From the NCBI RefSeq assembly GCF_010500955.1, contig NZ_QVMJ01000009.1, positions 80,263 to 144,262 on the forward strand: 64,000 nt of DNA, read 5' to 3'. The position numbers and the translations under genes were made by a program. Source of the stretch: Bacteroides sp. 519. GTDB taxonomy: Bacteria > Bacteroidota > Bacteroidia > Bacteroidales > Bacteroidaceae. The notes beneath the pieces were generated by a model. The model was not told the DNA's origin. It did not search any database and saw nothing but the letters and a program-made list of their open reading frames with translations. Shown here piece after piece: positions 45,108 through 54,800 of this stretch (its first letter is position 1; the number at the start of each line of letters is the position of its first letter).

Positions 45108-46286
45108 ATGAAAGCGTTAAGAAAATATCTCGACAAGATAAAGCCAAACTTTGAAGAGGGCGGCAAGCTCCACGCATTTCACTCTGTGTTCGACGGATTT
45201 GAAACATTTCTGTTTACACCGAACACAACATCGAAATCGGGGACGCATATTCATGATGCTATCGACAGCAAGCGAATTATGTCGATAGTTGTAATCGCAT
45301 TGGTACCAGCTTTATTGTTTGGTATGTTTAATGTAGGTTACCAACACTTTAAATTTACACAAACAGCAGGTAGCTTTATCGAAATGTTTGGCTACGGTTT
45401 TCTGGCAGTGCTTCCAAAACTAATCGTTTCGTACGTAGTTGGGCTTGGTATTGAGTTTGTCGTGGCACAATGGAAAAAAGAAGAAATACAAGAAGGTTTT
45501 CTTGTATCGGGTATCCTTATCCCAATGATTGTTCCGGTAGACTGTCCATTATGGATTATTGCCGTAGCTACTGCTTTTGCTGTAATTTTTGCTAAAGAAG
45601 TATTTGGCGGAACAGGTATGAACGTGTTTAATGTAGCATTAGTAACACGTGCTTTTCTATTCTTTGCATATCCAACAAAAATGTCGGGTGATGCCGTTTG
45701 GGTAGCTAAAGACAGTATTTTTGGATTAGGCACAACTGTTGATGGCCTTACTGCTGCTACTGCACTTGGTAATGCATCTGTTGCTACCACTCCCACAGGA
45801 TACGATCCTTTTTCATGGGATATGATAACCGGATTAATTCCCGGTTCAATTGGCGAAACCAGTGTTATTGCTATCCTTTTAGGAGCAGCTCTTTTATTGT
45901 TAACAGGAGTAGCCAGCTGGAAAGTAATGTTTTCGGTATTCTTTGGAGGAGCATTTATGGCATGGATTTTCAATGTAGCTGGTCCTGATACAGCAATGGC
46001 AAATATGCCTTGGTGGGAACACCTTATTCTTGGTGGTTTCTGCTTTGGAGCTGTGTTTATGGCTACCGATCCTGTTACTGCTACACGCACCGAAAAAGGT
46101 AAATACATATATGGTTTCCTTATTGGTGTTATGGCCATTGTAATCCGTGTATTGAATCCGGGTTATCCCGAAGGAATGATGCTTGCCATTTTGTTAATGA
46201 ACATTTTTGCTCCATTAATAGATTATTATGTGGTACAAAGCAATATCTCGCGCAGAGAAAAACGTGCTATTAAGTCTAACAATTAA
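45108..46286 (+). CDS. nqrB: Na+-NQR subunit B
   Basis: A 392-residue integral membrane subunit with about 10 membrane segments. The covalent FMN attachment motif is DGLTAATALG, with Thr218 as the probable flavinylated residue. The cytoplasmic start KALRKYLDKIKPNFEEGGKL and PVDCPLWIIAVATAFAVIFA are family-typical. NqrB carries part of the Na+ path and the riboflavin/FMN relay. Flavin attachment needs the ApbE transferase, which is not encoded in this window. Confidence 0.95.
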   Translation: MKALRKYLDKIKPNFEEGGKLHAFHSVFDGFETFLFTPNTTSKSGTHIHDAIDSKRIMSIVVIALVPALLFGMFNVGYQHFKFTQTAGSFIEMFGYGFLAVLPKLIVSYVVGLGIEFVVAQWKKEEIQEGFLVSGILIPMIVPVDCPLWIIAVATAFAVIFAKEVFGGTGMNVFNVALVTRAFLFFAYPTKMSGDAVWVAKDSIFGLGTTVDGLTAATALGNASVATTPTGYDPFSWDMITGLIPGSIGETSVIAILLGAALLLLTGVASWKVMFSVFFGGAFMAWIFNVAGPDTAMANMPWWEHLILGGFCFGAVFMATDPVTATRTEKGKYIYGFLIGVMAIVIRVLNPGYPEGMMLAILLMNIFAPLIDYYVVQSNISRREKRAIKSNN

Positions 46287-46297
46287 CCGAAAAGAAT

Positions 46298-46963
46298 ATG
46301 AATACAAATAGTAATGCTTATACTATCATTTATGCTTCGGTAATGGTTATTATTGTAGCATTTGTGCTTGCCTTTACATCTTCTTCATTAAAAGACATTC
46401 AAACAAAGAATGTAGAACTGGATAAGATGAAACAAATATTAAGTGCTTTGCAGATTGATACCAAAGGCCAGGATGCAGAAGCACTTTATAAAACATATAT
46501 TAAAAAAGATCAGATTATTGACACCAAAGGTAATGTAGTTGCCGAAGAAGGTGGATTTTACAATGTACAGTCGGAAGATAAGCTGTCTCTTTTTATAGCC
46601 GAAGTTGATGGTCAAACCAAATACATTATTCCTTTAAACGGAAATGGTCTTTGGGGTGCAATCTGGGGATATGTTGCCTTAGATGCCGACAAGAATACTG
46701 TTTATGGCACATACTTCTCGCATGCCGGCGAAACTCCGGGTCTTGGTGCTGAAATAGCAACAACTGGTTTTCAAGAGCCGTTCAAGGGTAAACACATAAA
46801 GAAAGATGGTCAGGTAGTTTCAATTGCTGTGGTAAAACCCGGCAAAACAGCCGATGGTCAGGAATATGTTGATGGAATATCCGGCGGTACAATAACATCG
46901 GTGGCGGTTCAGGATATGTTGAAAAACAACTTGAAAGACTACACTAGTTTTTTAACTAAATAA
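46298..46963 (+). CDS. nqrC: Na+-NQR subunit C
   Basis: A 221-residue subunit with a single N-terminal membrane anchor (about 10-28) and a periplasmic FMN-binding domain. The attachment motif is DGISGGTITS, with Thr198 likely carrying FMN through a phosphodiester bond. GLWGAIWGYVALD and GETPGLGAEI are conserved FMN-binding-domain landmarks. It lies 11 bp after nqrB and 19 bp before nqrD. Confidence 0.95.
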   Translation: MNTNSNAYTIIYASVMVIIVAFVLAFTSSSLKDIQTKNVELDKMKQILSALQIDTKGQDAEALYKTYIKKDQIIDTKGNVVAEEGGFYNVQSEDKLSLFIAEVDGQTKYIIPLNGNGLWGAIWGYVALDADKNTVYGTYFSHAGETPGLGAEIATTGFQEPFKGKHIKKDGQVVSIAVVKPGKTADGQEYVDGISGGTITSVAVQDMLKNNLKDYTSFLTK

Positions 46964-46982
46964 TCAAGGAGGACAAAAGAAG

Positions 46983-47615
46983 ATGAGTTCATTGTTTTCA
47001 AAGAAGAATAGAGAAGTATTCTCGGCTCCAATAAATATAAATAATCCGGTTACAGTGCAGGTACTTGGTATCTGTTCGGCATTGGCTGTTACAGCAAAGC
47101 TTGAGCCGGCTATTGTAATGGGGCTGTCGGTAACAGTAATTGTTGCATTTGCCAACGTTATTATTTCATTATTACGTAATACAATTCCTAACCGTATTCG
47201 TATTATCGTTCAGTTGGTTGTAGTAGCTGCTTTGGTTACTATTGTAAGCGAAGTTTTAAAAGCTTTTGCCTACGATGTAAGTGTACAGCTATCGGTATAT
47301 GTAGGTTTAATTATTACAAACTGTATCCTAATGGGACGTTTGGAAGCATTTGCTATGGCAAACGGTCCTTGGGAGTCTTTCCTTGATGGGCTGGGTAACG
47401 GTATTGGTTATGCTGTTATTCTGATTATTGTTGGTTTCTTCCGCGAGTTGTTAGGATCGGGAACGCTACTTGGTTTCCAGGTAATTCCAGAAGCATTCTA
47501 TGCTATGGGATACATCAACAACGGTTTAATGCTGATGCCACCAATGGCACTTATCATCTGTGCTTGTATTATATGGGCACAACGTGCTAAGGTGAAAGAG
47601 TTACAGGAAAAATAA
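46983..47615 (+). CDS. nqrD: Na+-NQR subunit D
   Basis: A 210-residue, six-segment membrane subunit of the NqrDE/RnfAE family. NPVTVQVLGICSALAVTAKL and GLIITNCILMGRLEAFAM are conserved; the Cys in TNCI helps hold the Fe-S cluster shared between NqrD and NqrE in the membrane. An AGGAGG-like Shine-Dalgarno precedes the ATG (AAGGAGGAC at 46965-46973), stronger than most here. Confidence 0.94.
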   Translation: MSSLFSKKNREVFSAPININNPVTVQVLGICSALAVTAKLEPAIVMGLSVTVIVAFANVIISLLRNTIPNRIRIIVQLVVVAALVTIVSEVLKAFAYDVSVQLSVYVGLIITNCILMGRLEAFAMANGPWESFLDGLGNGIGYAVILIIVGFFRELLGSGTLLGFQVIPEAFYAMGYINNGLMLMPPMALIICACIIWAQRAKVKELQEK

Positions 47616-47619
47616 TATA

Positions 47620-47697
47620 AGTAATGAGTGATGAGTTTGGAGTAATGAGTTGTCTGCGGCATCGTAATTACTCAAAACTCATAACTCAAAACTCAAA
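47620..47697. repeat. Inverted repeat of GTAATGAGT words with GCGGCATCG core, between nqrD and nqrE
   Basis: The left arm (47620-47650) and right arm (47665-47697, words AAAACTCATAACTC) flank TGTCTGCGGCATCG, whose reverse complement CGATGCCGCAGACA matches the loop cores at 30041 and 54693. It gives nqrE a spurious 26-codon extension if read from 47624. Confidence 0.82.
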
Positions 47698-47701
47698 TGA
47701 T

Positions 47702-48325
47702 ATGGAAAATATATTAAGTTTATTTATACGTTCAATCTTTGTCGACAATATGATTTTCGCATACTTTCTGGGTATGTGTTCATATCTTGCCGTATCGAAG
47801 AATGTGAAAACAGCATTAGGCTTAGGTCTTGCTGTAATATTTGTATTGGTAGTTACACTTCCTGTAAACTATTTGTTGCAAACTAAAATACTAGCCGAAG
47901 ATGGGATTTTTGGTATCGACCTAACTTTCCTTAGCTTTATTCTATTTATTGCTGTTATTGCTGGTATTGTACAGTTAGTTGAAATGGTTGTTGAAAGGTT
48001 TAGCCCTTCACTTTATGCTTCATTAGGTATATTCTTACCTTTGATTGCTGTAAACTGTGCAATTATGGGAGCTTCGTTGTTTATGCAACAACGTATTAAC
48101 CTGGATCCAACAAATGTACAAGCCATAACAGGCGTAGGAAGTGCTATTACTTATGCCCTAGGTTCGGGTATTGGTTGGTTGCTTGCTATTGTAGGTTTGG
48201 CAGCTATACGTGAAAAAATGGCCTACTCGGATGTACCTGCACCCTTACGCGGTCTTGGTATAACATTTATCACTGTAGGGTTAATGGCTATGGCCTTCAT
48301 GTGTTTCTCTGGTTTAAATATTTAA
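47702..48325 (+). CDS. nqrE: Na+-NQR subunit E
   Basis: A 207-residue, six-segment membrane subunit homologous to NqrD. ATG 47702 ([19 protein letters not shown]) is chosen; upstream in-frame codons are repeat [22 protein letters not shown] and [15 protein letters not shown] are conserved, the Cys in VNCAI being a cluster ligand with NqrD. It is followed by nqrF after 18 bp. Confidence 0.94.
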   Translation: MENILSLFIRSIFVDNMIFAYFLGMCSYLAVSKNVKTALGLGLAVIFVLVVTLPVNYLLQTKILAEDGIFGIDLTFLSFILFIAVIAGIVQLVEMVVERFSPSLYASLGIFLPLIAVNCAIMGASLFMQQRINLDPTNVQAITGVGSAITYALGSGIGWLLAIVGLAAIREKMAYSDVPAPLRGLGITFITVGLMAMAFMCFSGLNI

Positions 48326-48343
48326 TTCTTAAAATAAACAGCA

Positions 48344-49588
48344 ATGACGAATTTAATATTAACAAGCATAGGAGTGTTCCTGGTAGTAATTCTGTTGCTT
48401 GTGATTATACTTCTGGTTGCCAAAAACTATCTGTCACCATCAGGAAGTGTGAAGATAACCATTAATGGCGAAAAAGAAGTAGAAGTAGAAAGTGGTTCAA
48501 ACTTACTTGCTACATTATCTGCAAATAAAATATTCCTTCCTTCGGCTTGTGGTGGCGGTGGCTCTTGTGCACAATGCCGTTGTCAGGTTGAAAGTGGTGG
48601 TGGCGAAATACTACCTACCGAAAAAGTTCACTTCAGCCGTAAAGAGCAACAAGCCAACTGGCGTTTAGGTTGCCAGGTGAAGGTTAAACAAGATATGGAT
48701 ATTAAAATTCCCGAATCGGTACTTGGAGTTAAGAAATGGGAGTGCGAAGTGGTATCCAATAGAAATGTGGCAACCTTTATTAAAGAGTTTGTGGTTAGAT
48801 TGCCTAAAGGCGAACATCTTAACTTTACCTCGGGCGGATACATTCAGATTGATATTCCGAAATACGATATCAAATATGCTGATTACGACATCGACGAACG
48901 TTTCCGTGGCGATTGGGATAAATTTAAAATGTGGGATTTAACTTGTACAAACAATGAAGAAACCATGCGTGCTTACTCTATGGCCAACTATCCGGCCGAA
49001 GGAGACATTGTAATGTTGAACGTACGTATTGCTACTCCTCCTTTCGATAGAGTAAATGGTGGTTTCATGAAAGTGCCTCCAGGTATAAGTTCTTCGTATA
49101 TCTTCTCGCTTAAACCAGGCGATAAGGTTATGGTTTCCGGACCGTTTGGTGAGTTCCATCCTATTTTGGATTCTGATCGCGAAATGTTGTATGTTGGTGG
49201 TGGTGCAGGTATGGCTCCATTGCGTTCGCACATTCTTCACTTACTGAAAACATTGAAGATAACCGATCGGAAAATATCGTATTGGTATGGTGCTCGTTCA
49301 AAAGCCGAAATATTCTACGAAGAAGATTTCCGTGAACTGGAAAAAGAATTCCCTAACTTCTCATTCCACATTGCATTGAGCGAACCGCTTCCCGAAGATA
49401 ACTGGACTGGTCCGGTTGGATTTATTCACAATGTTATTTTGAATAATTACCTTAAAGACCACGATGCCCCTGAAGATATTGAATACTACATGTGTGGTCC
49501 TGGCCCGATGGCTAAAGCTGTAGAAAAGATGCTTTACGACTTAGGTGTACCACGTAATATGTTGATGTTCGACGACTTTGGAGCATAA
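48344..49588 (+). CDS. nqrF: Na+-NQR subunit F, NADH dehydrogenase
   Basis: A 414-residue electron-entry subunit. One N-terminal membrane helix (about 7-27) is followed by a plant-type [2Fe-2S] ferredoxin domain with Cys69, Cys75 and Cys78 in CGGGGSCAQC and Cys110 in WRLGCQV, then a ferredoxin-reductase-like FAD domain (RAYSMANYP) and an NADH domain (YVGGGAGMAPLRSHI, YYMCGPGPMAKAVEKML). It oxidises NADH and passes electrons to the cluster and flavins of the complex. It ends the operon, before a terminator. Confidence 0.95.
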   Translation: MTNLILTSIGVFLVVILLLVIILLVAKNYLSPSGSVKITINGEKEVEVESGSNLLATLSANKIFLPSACGGGGSCAQCRCQVESGGGEILPTEKVHFSRKEQQANWRLGCQVKVKQDMDIKIPESVLGVKKWECEVVSNRNVATFIKEFVVRLPKGEHLNFTSGGYIQIDIPKYDIKYADYDIDERFRGDWDKFKMWDLTCTNNEETMRAYSMANYPAEGDIVMLNVRIATPPFDRVNGGFMKVPPGISSSYIFSLKPGDKVMVSGPFGEFHPILDSDREMLYVGGGAGMAPLRSHILHLLKTLKITDRKISYWYGARSKAEIFYEEDFRELEKEFPNFSFHIALSEPLPEDNWTGPVGFIHNVILNNYLKDHDAPEDIEYYMCGPGPMAKAVEKMLYDLGVPRNMLMFDDFGA

Positions 49589-49604
49589 CCAGCGTAATAA
49601 ATAA

Positions 49605-49650
49605 AAATATGGGGTTGTCCTTTAATAAGGATGACCCCATATTTTTTGTA
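49605..49650 (+). terminator. Terminator of the nqr operon
   Basis: AAATATGGGGTTGTCCTT (49605-49622) pairs with AAGGATGACCCCATATTT (49627-49644) with two G-U type pairs, followed by TTT. It lies 16 bp after the nqrF stop codon. Confidence 0.85.
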
Positions 49651-49658
49651 TATCTTTG
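49651..49658 (+). promoter_or_regulatory. -7 box of the helicase gene
   Basis: TATCTTTG matches TAnnTTTG, 27 bp before the ATG at 49686 and just after the nqr terminator. Confidence 0.5.
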
Positions 49659-49685
49659 TTCCCTGTAAGTAATCAGATACGAAAA

Positions 49686-51011
49686 ATGAATCAATCAAAC
49701 ATAAAACAAATTCTTCATAATCTTAAGATAGAAGAATTAAATGCCATGCAACAGGCATTATCTAATCCCGAATTGAGGACAAAAGATATTATACTTCTCT
49801 CGCCCACAGGATCGGGTAAAACATTAGGTTTCTTGTTGCCGTTGTTGAATATCCTTGTAAATAACACTACCAGTGTGCAAACCATGATTCTGGCCCCTTC
49901 GCGCGAGTTGGCTTTGCAAATAGACAGTGTATTCAAATCCATGAAAACCATGTGGAAGAGTTATTGTTGTTATGGTGGACATTCATTTCAGGAAGAAAAG
50001 AAATCTCTCTTACAAAACACTCCCTCGATACTTATTGGAACACCCGGACGTATTGCCGATCATATTCGTCGTGGAAATATAATTCCTACTACCATTCAAA
50101 CGCTAATTATCGACGAGTTCGATAAATCACTGGAACTGGGATTCGAAGATGAAATGGAAGAAATAATCTCACAGCTCACTTCATTAAAAAAGAGAATGCT
50201 TATCTCGGCTACAGATATGGAAGTGGTTCCTGCTTTTACAAGGATAAACTCTCCTGTAAAACTAAACTTTCTTAATGCTGAAAACGAAGAAGAAAGACTC
50301 AAACTATGGAGGGTTTCTTCACCAGAAAAAGATAAGATTGATACCTTATTCAAATTATTGTCTTCGCTGAACGGTAAACAAAGCATTGTTTTTGCCAATC
50401 ATCGGGATTCGGCCCAACGGATTCATAAATTGCTGAAGGAGAAAGGTATTTATGGTGAAATCTATCATGGCGGAATGGAACAACCCGAACGCGAACTTTC
50501 GCTTATTAAATTTCGCAATGGAAGCAGCAACGTGTTGATATCAACAGACTTGGCTTCGCGTGGATTAGATATCCCGGCTGTAGAACATATTATTCATTAT
50601 CATCTTCCGGTAAACGAAGAAGCTTTTACACACCGTAATGGTAGAACAGCAAGATGGGAGCGCAAAGGCGATTCTTATCTTATTATAAACGAATCCGAAT
50701 CTTTACCCGATTATCTCTCGGCCAACATTGAAGAATACATGTTTCCGGAAAAGATAAACCGACCCTCAAAACCAGAATGGGTAACTATATATATAGGTAG
50801 AGGAAAAAAAGATAAACTTAATAAAGTAGACGTAGTAGGCTTTCTTTATAAAAAAGGAATGCTTTCTCGCGAAGATGTTGGCCCGGTTGAAGTAAAAGAG
50901 CATACCTCGTTTGTAGCAGTGAAAAGAAATAAGGTCAATCAATTATTAACATTGGTTTCGGGTGAGAAAATAAAAGGAATGAAAACCATTTTCCGTGAAT
51001 CTCATAACTAA
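49686..51011 (+). CDS. DEAD-box RNA helicase with DbpA-type RNA-binding domain
   Basis: A 441-residue RNA helicase. ATG 49686 (MNQSNIKQILHNL) is preferred to the TTG at 49656, which overlaps the -7 box. Motifs: Q-like region, motif I SPTGSGKT, motif Ia PSRELALQ, motif II DEFD in place of DEAD, motif III SAT, motif V STDLASRGLDIP and motif VI HRNGRTAR. The C-terminal domain (about 360-441, WVTIYIGRGKKDKLNKVDVV) resembles the DbpA RNA-binding domain that targets 23S rRNA in E. coli. A role in ribosome assembly is inferred. Monocistronic. Confidence 0.87.
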   Translation: MNQSNIKQILHNLKIEELNAMQQALSNPELRTKDIILLSPTGSGKTLGFLLPLLNILVNNTTSVQTMILAPSRELALQIDSVFKSMKTMWKSYCCYGGHSFQEEKKSLLQNTPSILIGTPGRIADHIRRGNIIPTTIQTLIIDEFDKSLELGFEDEMEEIISQLTSLKKRMLISATDMEVVPAFTRINSPVKLNFLNAENEEERLKLWRVSSPEKDKIDTLFKLLSSLNGKQSIVFANHRDSAQRIHKLLKEKGIYGEIYHGGMEQPERELSLIKFRNGSSNVLISTDLASRGLDIPAVEHIIHYHLPVNEEAFTHRNGRTARWERKGDSYLIINESESLPDYLSANIEEYMFPEKINRPSKPEWVTIYIGRGKKDKLNKVDVVGFLYKKGMLSREDVGPVEVKEHTSFVAVKRNKVNQLLTLVSGEKIKGMKTIFRESHN

Positions 51012-51181
51012 ATGAAATCCGAAAGCTCTGATTCTGTTATAAATATACGGTTTTTACCCATTCTTTTGCTGACTATTTTTAATAAATATGTTATATAACA
51101 GTTCAATTGTTTAGTGTTGCGTGTGGGTTTTGTGAGTGTATAATGTGTTTTTCTGACTATATGTACTTTCCAAGTAAAAAA

Positions 51182-51212
51182 TTTGCTGGTAAAAATTTTA
51201 TTCGTAATTTCG
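51182..51212 (+). promoter_or_regulatory. Promoter of the serC-serA operon
   Basis: TTTG (51182-51185) and TAATTTCG (51205-51212, one mismatch to TAnnTTTG) are 19 bp apart, the expected Bacteroidota spacing, 51 bp before the serC ATG. Confidence 0.55.
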
Positions 51213-51263
51213 CCTTGAAATGATTAAATAACTTATTTGTTTAACTCACTAAACAAACTTCAA

Positions 51264-52334
51264 ATGAAAAAGCATAATTTTAGTGCAGGTCCTTCTATTC
51301 TTCCCCGTGAGGTTATTGAAGAAACAGCGAAGGCAGTTTTAGACTTTAATGGTTCAGGACTATCTATCTTGGAAATCAGTCATCGATCGAAAGACTTTCA
51401 AGCAGTAGTTGACGAAGCAGAAGCTCTTTTCAAAGAACTTCTCAATATCCCCGAAGGATATTCGGTGTTGTTCTTAGGCGGTGGGGCCAGTTTGGAGTTT
51501 TGTATGATTCCTTATAACTTCCTTGAGAAGAAAGCAGCTTACCTGAACACTGGTGTTTGGGCTAAGAAAGCTCTGAAAGAAGCTAAAGCATTTGGCGAAA
51601 CAGTTGAAGTAGCATCTTCGGCCGAAGCTAATTATACATATATCCCTAAAGATTATACCGTTCCTGCTGATGCAGACTATTTTCATATCACTACAAACAA
51701 TACAATTTACGGAACAGAATTGAAAGAAGATCTTGATTCTCCTGTACCTGTTATTGCAGATATGTCGTCTGATATATTCTCTCGTCCGATTGATGTTTCT
51801 AAATACATCTGTATATATGGTGGAGCTCAGAAGAATCTGGCACCTTCGGGAGTTACTTTCGTAATCGTTAAGAACGATGCTTTAGGAAAAGTATCGCGCT
51901 ATATCCCAACCATGTTAGATTACCGTACACATGCTGAAAACGGTTCAATGTTCAATACGCCTCCTGTATTACCTATCTACTCGGCTATGCTAACTTTGCG
52001 TTGGATAAAATCACTTGGTGGTGTGAAGGCTATGGAGCAACGTGCAATAGAAAAAGCAGATATGCTTTATGCTGAAATAGATCGTAACAAGATGTTTGCA
52101 GGTACTGCCGCAGTAGAAGATCGTTCGCGCATGAATATCTGTTTTGTAATGGCTCCCGAATACAAAGATCTGGAAGCCGACTTCCTGAAATTTGCAACAG
52201 AAAAAGGTATGGTTGGACTGAAAGGACACCGTTCGGTAGGTGGTTTCCGTGCTTCTACATACAATGCTCTTCCTAAAGAAAGCGTTCAGGCATTAATTGA
52301 CTGTATGCAGGAGTTTGAAAGAAGCAATTCTTAA
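51264..52334 (+). CDS. serC: Phosphoserine aminotransferase
   Basis: A 356-residue class V PLP aminotransferase that converts 3-phosphohydroxypyruvate to phosphoserine in serine synthesis (and acts in pyridoxal phosphate synthesis in some bacteria). ATG 51264 ([14 protein letters not shown]) is chosen over an upstream start at 51237. Signatures are [20 protein letters not shown], the PLP lysine in [14 protein letters not shown] and the C-terminal [14 protein letters not shown]. It is followed by serA after 27 bp, so it is an operon. Confidence 0.95.
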   Translation: MKKHNFSAGPSILPREVIEETAKAVLDFNGSGLSILEISHRSKDFQAVVDEAEALFKELLNIPEGYSVLFLGGGASLEFCMIPYNFLEKKAAYLNTGVWAKKALKEAKAFGETVEVASSAEANYTYIPKDYTVPADADYFHITTNNTIYGTELKEDLDSPVPVIADMSSDIFSRPIDVSKYICIYGGAQKNLAPSGVTFVIVKNDALGKVSRYIPTMLDYRTHAENGSMFNTPPVLPIYSAMLTLRWIKSLGGVKAMEQRAIEKADMLYAEIDRNKMFAGTAAVEDRSRMNICFVMAPEYKDLEADFLKFATEKGMVGLKGHRSVGGFRASTYNALPKESVQALIDCMQEFERSNS

Positions 52335-52361
52335 GATTCAAATTTTAAAATCAAAATTAAT

Positions 52362-53279
52362 ATGAAAGTATTAGTAGCTACTGAAAAACCATTCGCTAAA
52401 GTTGCTGTCGACGGTATACGCAAAGTAATAGAAGGTGCTGGTTACGAATTAGTTCTATTAGAGAAATATACAGATAAAGCACAATTGTTGGAAGCTGCGA
52501 AAGATGCTAATGCCATAATTATCCGTAGCGATATTATTGATGCAGAGGTATTTGATGCAGCAAAAGAACTAAAAATCGTAGTACGTGCAGGTGCTGGATA
52601 CGATAATGTTGATTTAGCTGCCGCTACAGCTCACAATGTTTGTGTAATGAACACTCCCGGACAAAACTCGAATGCTGTTGCCGAACTGGCTTTAGGCATG
52701 ATGGTGCTTGCCGTGAGAAACTTTTTCAATGGAACATCGGGAACCGAATTGAAAGGTAAAAAGCTAGGTATCCATGCCTATGGAAATGTAGGACGTAATG
52801 TTGCCCGCATAGCAAAAGGTTTTGGTATGGAAATTTATGCTTATGATGCATTCTGCCCAAAAGAAGTTATTGAAAAAGATGGAGTAAAGCCGCTCAACTC
52901 GGTAGAAGAATTATATAAAACATGTAATGTAATCTCATTACATATACCTGCTACACCCGAAACAAAAGGCTCTATTAATTATGCTTTGCTGAAAGATACT
53001 CCCAAAGGTACTGTATTGGTAAATACTGCCCGTAAGGAAGTTATCAACGAAGACGAATTAATCAAGCTGATGGACGAACGTCAGGATTTCAAATATCTAT
53101 CGGATATTATGCCTGCTGCTCATTCTAAGTTGCGCGAATTGTTTCCGGACCGTTATTTCTCAACCCCAAAGAAAATGGGTGCCCAAACTGCCGAAGCAAA
53201 TATCAATGCAGGTATTGCCGCTGCTGAGCAGATAGTAGGCTATCTGAGAGATGGTGTTGATAAATTTAAAGTTAACTAA
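52362..53279 (+). CDS. serA: D-3-phosphoglycerate dehydrogenase, short form with Lys replacing catalytic His
   Basis: A 305-residue NAD-dependent dehydrogenase for the first step of serine synthesis. It has the substrate/NAD domains but no C-terminal ACT or ASB domain. Landmarks: VRAGAGYDNVDL, the Rossmann motif LGIHAYGNVGRNVARIAKG, catalytic Arg224 in VNTARKEVINEDEL. The His normally in TPHIGGST is replaced: FSTPKKMGAQTAEAN has Lys270 at that place. The same substitution is known from the Entamoeba histolytica enzyme, whose close relatives are Bacteroidota enzymes, and there lysine serves catalysis. Position next to serC confirms the assignment. Confidence 0.9.
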   Translation: MKVLVATEKPFAKVAVDGIRKVIEGAGYELVLLEKYTDKAQLLEAAKDANAIIIRSDIIDAEVFDAAKELKIVVRAGAGYDNVDLAAATAHNVCVMNTPGQNSNAVAELALGMMVLAVRNFFNGTSGTELKGKKLGIHAYGNVGRNVARIAKGFGMEIYAYDAFCPKEVIEKDGVKPLNSVEELYKTCNVISLHIPATPETKGSINYALLKDTPKGTVLVNTARKEVINEDELIKLMDERQDFKYLSDIMPAAHSKLRELFPDRYFSTPKKMGAQTAEANINAGIAAAEQIVGYLRDGVDKFKVN

Positions 53280-53293
53280 ATAATTGTCACACT

Positions 53294-53384
53294 TGTAGGG
53301 GCATCCCTTGTGGGTGCCCTGATGATGGTTTGCAATGTATTATTTCATGCAGTATGTTGGGCACCCACAAGGGATGCCCCTACA
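53294..53384. repeat. Perfect 26-bp inverted repeat between serA and DUF1015 gene
   Basis: Arms 53294-53319 and 53359-53384 are exactly complementary (TGTAGGGGCATCCCTTG and onward) around 39 bp of ordinary sequence. It is GC-richer than its surroundings. It would form a long hairpin in the operon mRNA. Confidence 0.9.
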
Positions 53385-53406
53385 GTGACAACAATTTTCT
53401 AATCCT

Positions 53407-54654
53407 ATGGCAACAATAAAACCCTTCAAAGGCGTACGCCCCCCAAAACATTTAGTAGAACAAGTAGCTTCACGTCCATACGATGTTCTTAATTCCGAAG
53501 AAGCGCGTCAGGAAGCAGAAGGAAACGAGAAATCCCTATATAGAATAATCAAACCCGAAATAGATTTTCCTGTTGGAACAGATGAACACGACGAGAAAGT
53601 ATATGCAAAAGCTGCAGAAAACTTTCAGATGTTTCAGGAAAAAGGTTGGTTGGTACAAGATGATAAGGAACAGTACTATATCTATGCCCAAACAATGAAT
53701 GGGAAAACCCAATACGGATTGGTTGTAGGTGCGTATGTACCCGACTATATGGAAGGATCAATTAAAAAGCATGAATTAACTCGTCGTGATAAAGAAGAAG
53801 ACCGTATGAAGCATGTTCGTGTAAACGATGCTAACATTGAGCCGGTGTTCTTTGCATATCCTGATAATAATGCACTTGATTCAATTGTACAGAAATACGC
53901 TTCTACCGAACCAGTTTACAATTTCATTGCTCCCGGTGATGGTTTCGGCCATACATTCTGGATTGTTGATAATGATGATGATATAACAGTTATCACAGAA
54001 GAATTTGCTAAGATGCCGGCACTTTATATTGCTGATGGTCATCATCGTTCGGCAGCTGCTGCATTGGTAGGAGCAGAAAAGGCACAACAGAATCCGAACC
54101 ATTGTGGCAAAGAAGAGTATAACTACTTTATGGCAGTTTGCTTTCCGGCTAATCAGTTAACTATTATCGACTACAACCGCGTTGTAAAAGATCTCAATGG
54201 ATTAACGTCCGAACAATTTCTTGCTGCACTTGATAAAAACTTTATTGTTGAAGAAAAAGGAACTGAAATATATAACCCAACAGCATTGCATAACTTTGCT
54301 CTTTACCTGGAAGGTAAATGGTATAGCCTGACAGCAAAAACAGGAACTTATAATGATAACGACCCAATTGGTGTATTGGATGTAACAATCTCGTCTAATC
54401 TTATCCTGGATGAAATACTAGGTATTAAAGACCTCCGTTCCGATAAACGCATTGATTTTGTTGGCGGTATCCGCGGACTTGGCGAATTGAGCAAACGTGT
54501 TGACAGTGGAGAAATGAAGGTAGCTTTAGCTCTTTATCCTGTTTCAATGAAACAATTAATGGATATAGCAGATACAGGTAATATTATGCCTCCAAAAACT
54601 ACCTGGTTTGAACCCAAACTTCGTTCTGGTCTTGTTATTCATAAACTCCAGTAA
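53407..54654 (+). CDS. DUF1015 family protein
   Basis: A 415-residue cytoplasmic protein of family DUF1015, often encoded with serA-serC in Bacteroidota. Landmarks are IKPFKGVRPPKHLVEQVASR at the start, YRIIKPEIDF and IADGHHRSAAA, the last resembling a ParB/Srx-like phosphate-binding motif. Archaeal and some bacterial relatives have been linked to free-serine kinase activity; whether this protein has it is not shown. Its gene follows serA after an inverted repeat, and its stop codon forms the edge of the next repeat. Confidence 0.83.
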   Translation: MATIKPFKGVRPPKHLVEQVASRPYDVLNSEEARQEAEGNEKSLYRIIKPEIDFPVGTDEHDEKVYAKAAENFQMFQEKGWLVQDDKEQYYIYAQTMNGKTQYGLVVGAYVPDYMEGSIKKHELTRRDKEEDRMKHVRVNDANIEPVFFAYPDNNALDSIVQKYASTEPVYNFIAPGDGFGHTFWIVDNDDDITVITEEFAKMPALYIADGHHRSAAAALVGAEKAQQNPNHCGKEEYNYFMAVCFPANQLTIIDYNRVVKDLNGLTSEQFLAALDKNFIVEEKGTEIYNPTALHNFALYLEGKWYSLTAKTGTYNDNDPIGVLDVTISSNLILDEILGIKDLRSDKRIDFVGGIRGLGELSKRVDSGEMKVALALYPVSMKQLMDIADTGNIMPPKTTWFEPKLRSGLVIHKLQ

Positions 54655-54733
54655 TGAGTAGTGAGTTTTGAGTAATGAGTTTTGAGTTTTTTTCGATGCC
54701 GCATGGCTACTCATCACTCACTACTCATTACTC
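54653..54733. repeat. Inverted repeat of GAGTAATGAGT words with CGATGCCGCATGG core
   Basis: The left arm (54653-54690, words GTAATGAGTAGTGAG and GAGTTTT) and right arm (54707-54733, words CACTCACTACTCATTACTC) flank a T run and the core TCGATGCCGCATGG (54693-54706). It begins at the DUF1015 stop codon. Confidence 0.85.
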
Positions 54734-54800
54734 TTTTGTCTCTCCTAAATCTTCTTTGTTTATCTTTCAACTTCTCTCTTTTAACCACTACACGTTTATT

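Noticed and set aside
45392..46138. 248-residue minus-strand reading frame
   Set aside because: It is the antisense shadow of nqrB, which has strong family signatures.
47624..47701. N-terminal extension of nqrE
   Set aside because: It is encoded by the GTAATGAGT inverted repeat; the family start is MENILSLF at 47702.
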